A stretch of 44,275 nt of DNA, taken from UBA6163 sp041753075. GTDB lineage: Bacteria > Planctomycetota > Planctomycetia > Pirellulales > Pirellulaceae. The notes below the pieces were generated by a model. It did no database searches and had not been told where the DNA came from. It was given only the letters and a program-made list of their open reading frames with translations. The position numbers were made by a program, and so were the translations under genes. Location of the stretch: contig JBGSVE010000023.1 of assembly GCA_041753075.1 (NCBI GenBank), positions 1-44,275 of the forward strand, in the 5' to 3' direction. Of the stretch, positions 18,132 through 25,618 are shown in pieces; positions within the stretch are counted from its first letter, which is position 1, and every line of letters starts with the position of its first letter.

Positions 18132-18456
18132 TTTGCAGACAATTCGTAGTTCTACCTTCGCACTTTTCGCGTGACGATGTCAACTATTGTGGAACGATTG
18201 CCCCAATTGTTTATCCGGCACTGGGGGCGAAGTTTGCCAAACAATTGAGAAATTAGATCGATACTGCGAATCGCAAATGAAAGTCAGGTTAGCGAAACGT
18301 TTTCGCAGGCCGGTGCTGCGCCTTGCCGTCGCAGGGACTTCAAGTAGTCGCCCTATTGGCTATTCTAATGGCTGGAGCTTAACCCATACCCTCGCCAGGG
18401 CGGCGTGGAACGATTTGACTCATCCCAACCCTGATTGACCCCCACGCCTGATCGAC
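18132..18456. other. Gene-free stretch with a degenerate copy of the 8.8-kb repeat
   Basis: This stretch separates gltX from the redox operon. At 18188-18214 it has TTGTGGAACGATTG then CC then CAATTGTT, a diverged relative of the arm at 8827, and an inverted partial partner (AACAATTGAG) at 18241-18250. The rest shows no coding pattern that I trust. The promoter of the downstream operon should lie here, but I cannot point to convincing -35/-10 boxes. Confidence 0.5.
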
Positions 18457-20607
18457 ATGACCGCCGATTCCGCTGCCAACGATATCAAATTCTGCGATGA
18501 CCGCATGGTGCGGTGGTTTCTGCTGGCCTCCGCGTTTTGGGGCGCGGTGTCGGCCGCGCTGGCGGTGTTGTTGGCCGTGTTGTTGTTAGTGCCGACACTG
18601 TTTTACCCGCTTGAGGACTGGGCACCGCACTTTTCGTTTGGGCGACTGTATCCAGTCCAAGTCCAACTGATGATCTACGGTTTTTTGGGCAACGGTTTCT
18701 TTTCGTTTGTCTACTTCGCCAGCCAACGTTTATGCCGCGCGCGATTGGCGTTGTTTTCATCGGCGACGTTTCACTTTGTCTTATGGCAAGTGCTGTTGGT
18801 AAGTTCCATAGGCTTTGCGGTTGCGACGCAGACCCAGGGGCGAATGTTGGCCTGGATGCCGTGGTCGTTGGACTTTGGTCTCGTGGCGATTTGGGTTTTG
18901 TTATTCGTGCCCGTCGTGCTGGTGACGCTTTGGCAGCGACCGCGCGGTTCACGATTGCCAATTCCACTGTGGTTTGTATTGCTGGTGATGGTCGCGATTC
19001 CGGTCTTGCAATTGACGGGCAACATCGCCAACCGAATCACCGGCGAGTCCGTTTACCTTGGCATTCAAGATGCAATCATGCAGTGGTGGTCGGCGCGCGG
19101 TATGACTTCGTACTGGATCACCGTCCCCGCTGTCTCGATGCTTTACTACCTCGTCCCAGGAATCGCGTCGGGAAAAATCTACAGTTACCGGATCGCGGTC
19201 ATTCACTTTTGGTCGATCGCGTTGTTGGGTGCCTGGGGTGGAAATTTCCAGTGGAAGGTGACTGCGATTCCCCAGTGGATGAGTTCGTTAGCAATGATTG
19301 CGGGGTTGTTGTTGTCATTGGGCTGCGTCGCCGGAGCGTATAACCTATGGCGCAGTCTGCCGCGTACCAATCGCAGCGACCGTAGCACAACGATGAAATT
19401 GGCCACGGCAGCGGTGGCTTGCTACGCGATCTACTCGCTTGATTCGGCGATCATGAGTTTTCGCGGCACGACGCTAACAACCCAGTTCACCGATTGGTCA
19501 TCGGCCAACCAGTTGCTCGGAACGTTGGGCGTCGGCGGGTTGTCGCTAATGGCGTTCTCTTTTGCCGCGATACCGCGATTGTTTGCCATTGATCCAAAGG
19601 CAAACCGCGGAACTGCGATTCGTTGGTTGGCGACTGAGGGCATGGCGTTCCAAGTGATTGCACTTTACGTCGCCGGCGGCACGCAAGCGTTCTCATGGTT
19701 TCACCTCAACGATCTAGGACGCCTGGAGTATCCCGAATTTGTCAATGCAATCGGTTGGGTCAAGCCGCTGTGGATCGTCGTCTTAGTAGGAAGCGTACTC
19801 TGGTTTATCGCTATGAAGTGCTGGGGCTGGACCATTCAAAAGGCGATGTTCTTTTCGGGTAGCTATCGTGAACCGTTAGCCAGCGACCCAGTCGTTGTTA
19901 CACCCGAAATCGATATGATTCCTAGCAACCTGGTCGGCGCGCCAGTGCTCGATGCGGCGATTCGGTTCGAGCAGTGGATGCAATTGACTTGGCACGCGGC
20001 AATCGAACGAAGTACGCCCAGGCTGTTGGGCCGTATTTTTGTCGCTTTCATCGCGGGTGGGCTGTTGGTTTGGTTACCATCGCTACTGTATCACGGTCAA
20101 CAAAAAGTATCAGCGATCACGCAAACGCCCTACACGGCATTGGAAATGATCGGTCGCGAAATTTATGTTCGAGAAGGATGTGTGTCATGTCATACCCAAG
20201 CGTCGCGGCCGCTGGTCCCCGAAGTGCTGCGGTACGGGGACTATAGTCATGCTACCGATTATGCGAATGATAAACCGACACAATTTGGTTTTCGCCGCGT
20301 CGGACCTGACCTCGCTCGCGAAGGTGGCAAACAAACCAGCTATTGGCATTGGAAACATTTGGAAAACCCAAGATCGACGACACCCGAATCCGTCATGCCA
20401 GCTTTCGATCATATACTTGGGCTGTCACTTCCCGAATTAGACGACGAATCAACGACCAAGCAAATCGAGACGATCGCCGCCGACATCGTGGCCGAAGGTG
20501 GACCGGTGCTCTATGGAGATGGCTTGTTGATGAATAGTCGAGGAATCGCCTTGATTGCTTATCTGCAGCGGCTTGGCGTCGTCGCACCCCCGCCGGTGAA
20601 GCTGTAA
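18457..20607 (+). CDS. CcoN-CcoO fusion lacking all heme b and copper ligands
   Basis: A 716-residue fusion. Residues 1-460 align along the whole length with CcoN of cbb3 oxidases (GIQDAIMQWW, IYSYRIAVIHFW, TDW), about 12 membrane helices. Residues 515-716 match CcoO: one helix, then a class I heme site REGCVSCH (Cys575, Cys578, His579), EVLRYGDYS, GPDLAREGG and SVMPAF with the axial Met. In the CcoN half every metal ligand is replaced: Q68 for the first heme b His, R214 for the CuB His of WWYGHNAV, F264-Q265 for the CuB His pair of GPHHLHY, N351 and L353 for the two His of GHVHSG, and G258 for the cross-linked Tyr. So it cannot reduce oxygen as an oxidase does; the CcoO heme is kept. First gene of a three-gene cytochrome operon. 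Confidence 0.9.
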   Translation: MTADSAANDIKFCDDRMVRWFLLASAFWGAVSAALAVLLAVLLLVPTLFYPLEDWAPHFSFGRLYPVQVQLMIYGFLGNGFFSFVYFASQRLCRARLALFSSATFHFVLWQVLLVSSIGFAVATQTQGRMLAWMPWSLDFGLVAIWVLLFVPVVLVTLWQRPRGSRLPIPLWFVLLVMVAIPVLQLTGNIANRITGESVYLGIQDAIMQWWSARGMTSYWITVPAVSMLYYLVPGIASGKIYSYRIAVIHFWSIALLGAWGGNFQWKVTAIPQWMSSLAMIAGLLLSLGCVAGAYNLWRSLPRTNRSDRSTTMKLATAAVACYAIYSLDSAIMSFRGTTLTTQFTDWSSANQLLGTLGVGGLSLMAFSFAAIPRLFAIDPKANRGTAIRWLATEGMAFQVIALYVAGGTQAFSWFHLNDLGRLEYPEFVNAIGWVKPLWIVVLVGSVLWFIAMKCWGWTIQKAMFFSGSYREPLASDPVVVTPEIDMIPSNLVGAPVLDAAIRFEQWMQLTWHAAIERSTPRLLGRIFVAFIAGGLLVWLPSLLYHGQQKVSAITQTPYTALEMIGREIYVREGCVSCHTQASRPLVPEVLRYGDYSHATDYANDKPTQFGFRRVGPDLAREGGKQTSYWHWKHLENPRSTTPESVMPAFDHILGLSLPELDDESTTKQIETIAADIVAEGGPVLYGDGLLMNSRGIALIAYLQRLGVVAPPPVKL

Positions 20608-20713
20608 TGATTCACTACCGCGTCGTTCCCGATTTCATCGTAGCTCGGCTCGCCAGGGTTCAGCCAGGTCTGAAGTCCGGTCAGACTGTCGTTACCCGCG
20701 GCGAATGTCTAGA

Positions 20714-20760
20714 ACCGCTTTGCGGTACAGACCAGACAAGCCAACGCTCTTTCCAGCGTT
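20714..20760 (+). other. Two hairpins between the CcoNO-like and CcoP-like genes
   Basis: ACCGC (20714-20718) pairs with GCGGT (20722-20726), and AACGCT (20743-20748) pairs perfectly with AGCGTT (20755-20760), followed by TAATTT. The second could be a weak terminator or an mRNA-processing site that makes the downstream genes less abundant. The full gap (20608-20787) has no gene. Confidence 0.4.
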
Positions 20761-20787
20761 TAATTTCCGCTTGATCCATAATTACAA

Positions 20788-21384
20788 ATGATTGACTCCA
20801 GCAACCGACCCAACGACGAACTTCGCTACGGTGACGCCAAGGTTCCGCACTGGTGGACGATCGGCGTCTTGTGCATTGTGCTTTACGGATTGATCTACTT
20901 TGTCTATCACCATTTCGGCGCACCGGGGCGCAGCGACATCGACAGCTTTGATGTTGCGTTAGCTCGCAACACGGAGCTTCAATACGCTGAAATCGGCGAC
21001 CTCAAACAAGACGAAAAGACGATGGTACGTTTTCTTGAGGAACCAAGCTGGTTGCGTGTCGGGCAAAGTATCTTCAAGACTAATTGTGTCCAGTGTCACG
21101 GCAACAACGGCGAAGGAAAAGTTGGCCCGAACCTGGGTGATGAAAGCTATAAGAATATCCGCAAATTAGAAGATATTCTTTTGGTCATCAATCGTGGTGC
21201 CGGCGGCGCTGCAATGCCGGCTTGGCAAAATAAGCTCAACAGCAACGAGATCGTTCTCGTCTCAACCTATGTGGCCAGTTTGCGAGGCACCAATCCCGAA
21301 GATGGAAAAGGTCCCGACGGACAAGTGATTCCGCCCTGGCCTACGCCAAGTGAACCCGCAGACCAAGTGGAGAAAGCACAATGA
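20788..21384 (+). CDS. CcoP-like membrane-anchored monoheme cytochrome c
   Basis: A 198-residue protein. The N-terminus (YGDAKVPHWWTIGVL) and the single membrane helix at residues 23-41 resemble the CcoP subunit of cbb3 oxidases. The periplasmic part holds one heme c site, NCVQCHG (Cys100, Cys103, His104), with GPNLGD after it and the probable axial Met143 in AAMPAWQNKL. Normal CcoP carries two hemes and is about 300 residues, so this is a one-heme version. Its stop overlaps the start of the next cytochrome gene (ATGA). It probably docks on the CcoNO-like fusion. Confidence 0.88.
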   Translation: MIDSSNRPNDELRYGDAKVPHWWTIGVLCIVLYGLIYFVYHHFGAPGRSDIDSFDVALARNTELQYAEIGDLKQDEKTMVRFLEEPSWLRVGQSIFKTNCVQCHGNNGEGKVGPNLGDESYKNIRKLEDILLVINRGAGGAAMPAWQNKLNSNEIVLVSTYVASLRGTNPEDGKGPDGQVIPPWPTPSEPADQVEKAQ

Positions 21385-22712
21385 CGACTCGGGTCTTTTC
21401 GATTGCAAAGAGTCCTTTACCGATTCAAGCCCTGGTCGTGATCACCATTTTGCTTGCCACTGGTTGTCGTAAGGAGAGACCCGCGTTGTTCGAGCCGAAC
21501 CTTGTGCATGCTTACAAGTATGAAATCAAGGAAGGGTATTCGATGGCCCAAGCATCGCAAGACACAACGTGGGCAATCAATGAGATGTTTGGTTCACCTG
21601 ATGAACCAAAATTGCCCACCGTTATCACCGGTGACGAAGACCTAGCGGTTGTTGTTTCGATGGACAACTTGGTTGCCGCCTCCGGACCAAAAGACGGTGA
21701 TGGGCGCGGCTTGTATCGCCAGCACTGCGCCGATTGCCATGGAGTCACTGGCAATGGTCGCGGCCCAACCGGTGCGATCATCAATCCTTATCCGCGTGAC
21801 TATCGACCAGGAACCTTCAAGTTCAAGACCACCGCGCGCGGCAGCAAGCCGATCAAAGATGACATCGCGCGTTCGATTAGGGTTGGTATCGCCGGTACCG
21901 CGATGAAACCGATCGAAGGTTTGAACGAAGCGGGCATCGCGGCGCTCACCGACTATGTCATCTACTTGTCGATGCGGGGTGAAACCGAACGGACGGTCAT
22001 TGACGCCGCGATCTTTGAACTTGACCTCGAAGGTGGCGATCGCATCATTGATCCCGAGCTTCGGGAATCGGAGCAGGACGTGGACAAAGAAGCCTTCGCC
22101 GAGCAATGGGAATTGATTGAAGACACGGTCGCGGACATTGCTGATGCGTGGTTGACCGCGGCCGATGGGGTAATCGAAGTACCCACGCCACCGGCCATCA
22201 TTCCCGTAGCAAACAATCATGCCGAGTTCGTCAAAATGATATCCGGGGACGCCAAGGATGCGCTGATCAAATCGATCGACCGCGGATCGGAGTTGTTCAA
22301 GGGTAAGATTGCGTCGTGCAGCAAGTGTCACGGCGAAACCGGACTTGGAAATGGCCAAACAACGGACTACGACGATTGGACCAAGGACTGGACCATGCGT
22401 ATTGGTCTGGACCCGCTCAAGCGTGAATCATTGATTCCGCTACTGGCGCGTGGTGCCTTGCCGCCGCAGACGATTCATCCGCGTAATTTTGCGGAGGGCT
22501 ATTTCCACGGTGGTGATCGTGCCGCCGATCTTTGGATTCGAATTACCCAGGGTATCGAGGGGACACCGATGCCGGCCGCAACGTTTGTCGCTGGTGAGTT
22601 TGAACAGGTGGATGTGTGGCACCTGATCAACTTTATTCGTTCGCTGCAAAAGGACGAGCCCGTGGTCGCACCGTCGCCCAGCGATGAAGCTTTACGGACG
22701 GCTCGGCGCTGA
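21381..22712 (+). CDS. Diheme cytochrome c lipoprotein
   Basis: A 443-residue lipoprotein with signal LLATGC (lipid Cys29), so it is membrane-attached on the periplasmic side. It has two class I cytochrome domains: CADCHG (Cys116-His120) with Met175 in GTAMKPIEG, and CSKCHG (Cys313-His317) with Met397 in GTPMPAA. Both share the N-P-x-P-R-D/N-Y/F ... G-F-K/H family text, so the protein looks like an internal duplication. A middle acidic segment (about 200-270) is not recognisable. It is translationally coupled to the CcoP-like gene and ends in a 21-bp convergent overlap with the decaheme gene. Confidence 0.88.
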   Translation: MTTRVFSIAKSPLPIQALVVITILLATGCRKERPALFEPNLVHAYKYEIKEGYSMAQASQDTTWAINEMFGSPDEPKLPTVITGDEDLAVVVSMDNLVAASGPKDGDGRGLYRQHCADCHGVTGNGRGPTGAIINPYPRDYRPGTFKFKTTARGSKPIKDDIARSIRVGIAGTAMKPIEGLNEAGIAALTDYVIYLSMRGETERTVIDAAIFELDLEGGDRIIDPELRESEQDVDKEAFAEQWELIEDTVADIADAWLTAADGVIEVPTPPAIIPVANNHAEFVKMISGDAKDALIKSIDRGSELFKGKIASCSKCHGETGLGNGQTTDYDDWTKDWTMRIGLDPLKRESLIPLLARGALPPQTIHPRNFAEGYFHGGDRAADLWIRITQGIEGTPMPAATFVAGEFEQVDVWHLINFIRSLQKDEPVVAPSPSDEALRTARR

Positions 22713-24755
22713 ATCGCCACCGGTGTGGTAACGATGGCATTTGACGCAAGCATCGCCCGCCGCGTTGGCGGTGTGGCAGGCCGCACAAGTGTGACGCTGA
22801 AGTTGTTCAAAGTCGTGCGACGGGCTTGCACCCGGCGCGAATGAAACGGTTTGCATTGATGCCGCTGCGTTATCCATCGAATCAACAACGCGAACTTGAT
22901 GACAGTGCGTACAATCCGCCAGAACCGGCAGATTTAGGTGCGGGCTGTGCTCGAACTTCGTAAACCAATCGGTCTTGGCCGCTGCGGACTGGTTCCACTG
23001 GACGGGCCCAGGTGTAATCGCCATTTGGTGGCACTGGATACATGCGCTCGTTGAACCGGTCTCCAGCAGTTCGCGGCGAATCGGATCATCAATCGCCAAT
23101 CCAGCGGCCAATTCAATCGCGGATTTTAGCACCGGGTCCGCGTGACCATTGCCACGATAACTAATTGCCATCCGTGAATCGTCAACGTACCAGCCGCCGG
23201 AACCAAGCATCGTCAGCGGATCGAATCGACTTGCGCGACGGCGGTTTGAATTCCCGCGAGTCAAAGGTTGCTTCAAAACGTCCTGTGTTGTTGAAGCCGA
23301 TGGAGACAACTCGTCCACACGTGAGCCGTCGTCTTCGAGCAGCAAGTCATCGTCTTGGGTTCGCGCTGCCGCCGTACGAAACGGTGTCCCACCACCGATC
23401 GGTCGGATCCGATTGGATTGACGGTCGATTGAATTGTTCAACCAAGATGACGTCGAGTACTCAATCAATTGTGGTGACAAGAACTGCAACAATTGCTTGA
23501 TCGCCAAATCGCCAGGACGATACTTTTCAGCGGTCGCCATTGGGCCAGCGGTTGACATCGATTCCATCAAGTCGAAGATTGCCTTGGCGACGGTTTCAGC
23601 CGCGTCACGATCGGTGGCGTTATTGGGGTTGATCAGCCCGAAGTTACCGCCGCCGGGCAATTGCGCAAGCGCATCGTTCACTTTGTTATCGGCACCGAGC
23701 AGCCATCGCGCCAGCGATCCGACCTTGCCATCGTAGAACCCGGTTGCGGCCCTGGGCCACCGTGCCGCGATTCTGGCACTGGGGTCAATGAGACTGGGTA
23801 GTACCAGCAGATCAAGACGTTCGCTGGTTTGTTGATTCAGTGCTCGATCATGACAATCACCGCACGATTGCTCGTAGCTTGAACTTCTGGCAAAGTTTCC
23901 GGTTGCTGTTTTGGTGTGACAGGCTGCACAATCAAACGCCGACGCATTGCCTTGCTGATCACGTTTGGCTGGAAAGTGTCGTTGGGCGTGGGAAGCGTGA
24001 TCGAACGCAATCGACTCGCTGGCGCGATAGGGCCACTGGTTCCACGGCGGGTGATCGACGGCGAAGCTCGAGAACTGTTGGCTGTGACACGTTTGGCATT
24101 GAGCGTCTGACAGCGAGGTCAGGCTAGCGCTTGCGCCACCGTGCTCGCGATGGCAGGTGGCGCAGGCGATATCATCTTGTTCAATCGCGGGGCTGTTTAA
24201 CCAATGTTGCCATGTAACGTTTGTCACCCGATTGTTTTGATCCCGAAGCTCTCGCAAGGCATCGCGAGTTTGGTTGTGAGCCAACCTGGCCTTGTCACGT
24301 GGCAATCGATTGTGGTGGCAATCCAAGCAGCGATCCGTTTGCACAAGTGCCGCCGAGTCGGCGTGCCCGGATTGAAACCAATTTGCCAGTGATGATTCGG
24401 CTTGCGGATGACATGCCGCGCAGGACGTGGTCGACAATTGCCCCGTCAGAATTTGGGCATGCGGCGTCGAAAGCTCACCGGGCTTAGCGAAATCACGATC
24501 CCAAACAGAGAAGCCGACAATCATCACCATTATACCGACCGACATTAAGCCCAGCGTTCGCCTTCGCTGACGACGCGATGCGCTTAGCACGGGATTGCAC
24601 AATGTTCCCTCGCGACGGCAAGCACCCGACGACGTTGGCCCCAAGGGACAATTGCGAGACTCGCCGGGTCCGCCGCAGGGCAAGCCGCAACGGTAGCGAT
24701 CGTGGGGACGATCGTTTTTCGGTGCTTGGGGTAGTTCGCTGTCTTCGCGTCTCAT
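22692..24755 (-). CDS. Membrane-anchored decaheme cytochrome c
   Basis: A 687-residue protein with ten CxxCH motifs. Six occur in the first half, at Cys112, 143, 198, 220, 276 and 298; four near the end, at Cys572, 615, 657 and 670; about 270 residues between them have none. One membrane helix lies at residues 66-84. Before it is a cysteine-rich head on the probable cytosolic side with Cys23, 27, 36, 46 and 53 (YRCGLPCGGPGESRNCPLGP then ACRREGTLC). I place the start at ATG 24755, which overlaps the TGA of the cytochrome b gene (ATGA); the frame upstream overlaps that gene. The protein should move electrons between the membrane cytochrome b and periplasmic partners. Confidence 0.9.
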   Translation of the reverse strand: MRREDSELPQAPKNDRPHDRYRCGLPCGGPGESRNCPLGPTSSGACRREGTLCNPVLSASRRQRRRTLGLMSVGIMVMIVGFSVWDRDFAKPGELSTPHAQILTGQLSTTSCAACHPQAESSLANWFQSGHADSAALVQTDRCLDCHHNRLPRDKARLAHNQTRDALRELRDQNNRVTNVTWQHWLNSPAIEQDDIACATCHREHGGASASLTSLSDAQCQTCHSQQFSSFAVDHPPWNQWPYRASESIAFDHASHAQRHFPAKRDQQGNASAFDCAACHTKTATGNFARSSSYEQSCGDCHDRALNQQTSERLDLLVLPSLIDPSARIAARWPRAATGFYDGKVGSLARWLLGADNKVNDALAQLPGGGNFGLINPNNATDRDAAETVAKAIFDLMESMSTAGPMATAEKYRPGDLAIKQLLQFLSPQLIEYSTSSWLNNSIDRQSNRIRPIGGGTPFRTAAARTQDDDLLLEDDGSRVDELSPSASTTQDVLKQPLTRGNSNRRRASRFDPLTMLGSGGWYVDDSRMAISYRGNGHADPVLKSAIELAAGLAIDDPIRRELLETGSTSACIQCHQMAITPGPVQWNQSAAAKTDWFTKFEHSPHLNLPVLADCTHCHQVRVVDSMDNAAASMQTVSFAPGASPSHDFEQLQRHTCAACHTANAAGDACVKCHRYHTGGDSAPSRP

Positions 24756-25597
24756 CCGCCCAGCATCCTCAACGCAACTCCAGCGTGAACGATTGACCAA
24801 ACGAACAACACACTCGACATCGCTCCATGCACAACGACCCAACTGCGCAGGCGAAATTGAATCGCATTTTGATAGTCGAGATCATCGCGATGACGGACCA
24901 AGGCTGACAATCGTTTTGACGCCGCCATGACGTTCGGATCCAGGTAGCGATCATGTTCCGCGAGCTCGGCAAGTAACTGGTGCCGACGTGCGGAGGTGGG
25001 AAGCAGCAGATACCGTTTCGACAGCGGTGAATCAAAATAGGGTTGCAGTGAGCGATCAAAGTATGCTTGCAACACTTGTCGATCAGCGGTCTCGGGAAGC
25101 TGGTTGACGGCCCCATGCGCGGCGATGGCGAGCTGGTTTCGATGCCAACTGATTTGGTCGTAGCGTGGCTGCGTTGACAATGCAGTCAATCGCTTCGGGC
25201 CGGTCCGGCTGATAAACAATCCATAAAATCCACTTGCCGCGACGACCAGAAATAGACACGACAGGCCAAACTCAAACTTGCCGTTGGCGACGATCGACGG
25301 CACGTGAGCCACGAAGGCAACGCATGCAAACACGGCGGTATAAAGGTGAATCTGGACCCAGGTGCTGACCGACCACAACGGCAGGATTGGCACTCGCCTG
25401 CGCAATCCAATCAACATCAATCCGACGAGGCAGGTCATCAATGTCGCACCGGAGTAGATCGCGGGGTGCCCCAGTGTGATTCGCACCCAATAGGCACCGG
25501 CAACCCATAGCAGTCCAACCAGCAGCGTGGCTACGATCGCGCCGATGCGTCGGTTGCGAAGCGACCATCGTAAAGTTTGATGTTGAACTGCGTCCAT
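24752..25597 (-). CDS. Five-helix membrane cytochrome b with two H-x13-H helices
   Basis: A 281-residue membrane protein with helices at about 20-40, 48-65, 80-100, 112-130 and 252-272, and a charged loop of about 110 residues between the last two. Helix 3 carries His84 and His98, helix 5 His257 and His271. Both pairs are H-x13-H, the geometry by which two helices of cytochrome b hold two hemes near opposite membrane faces. I do not know a named family. Coupled by ATGA to the decaheme gene and 22 bp downstream of the ferredoxin fusion, it is the likely transmembrane link of the complex. Heme binding is inferred, not proven. Confidence 0.75.
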   Translation of the reverse strand: MDAVQHQTLRWSLRNRRIGAIVATLLVGLLWVAGAYWVRITLGHPAIYSGATLMTCLVGLMLIGLRRRVPILPLWSVSTWVQIHLYTAVFACVAFVAHVPSIVANGKFEFGLSCLFLVVAASGFYGLFISRTGPKRLTALSTQPRYDQISWHRNQLAIAAHGAVNQLPETADRQVLQAYFDRSLQPYFDSPLSKRYLLLPTSARRHQLLAELAEHDRYLDPNVMAASKRLSALVRHRDDLDYQNAIQFRLRSWVVVHGAMSSVLFVWSIVHAGVALRMLGG

Positions 25598-25618
25598 GTT
25601 CCGATTCCCGAGCCCTGC

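Noticed and set aside
18187..18438. 83-residue open frame between gltX and the redox operon
   Set aside because: It covers a degenerate repeat, has no domain, and its composition does not look coding.
18457..20000. Functional cbb3 oxygen reductase
   Set aside because: All heme b, heme b3 and CuB ligands are absent, so an active oxidase is not supported despite the clear CcoN fold.
21642..22358. Antisense 238-residue open frame over the diheme cytochrome gene
   Set aside because: The sense frame has two CxxCH motifs and a lipid signal; the antisense frame shows no domain.
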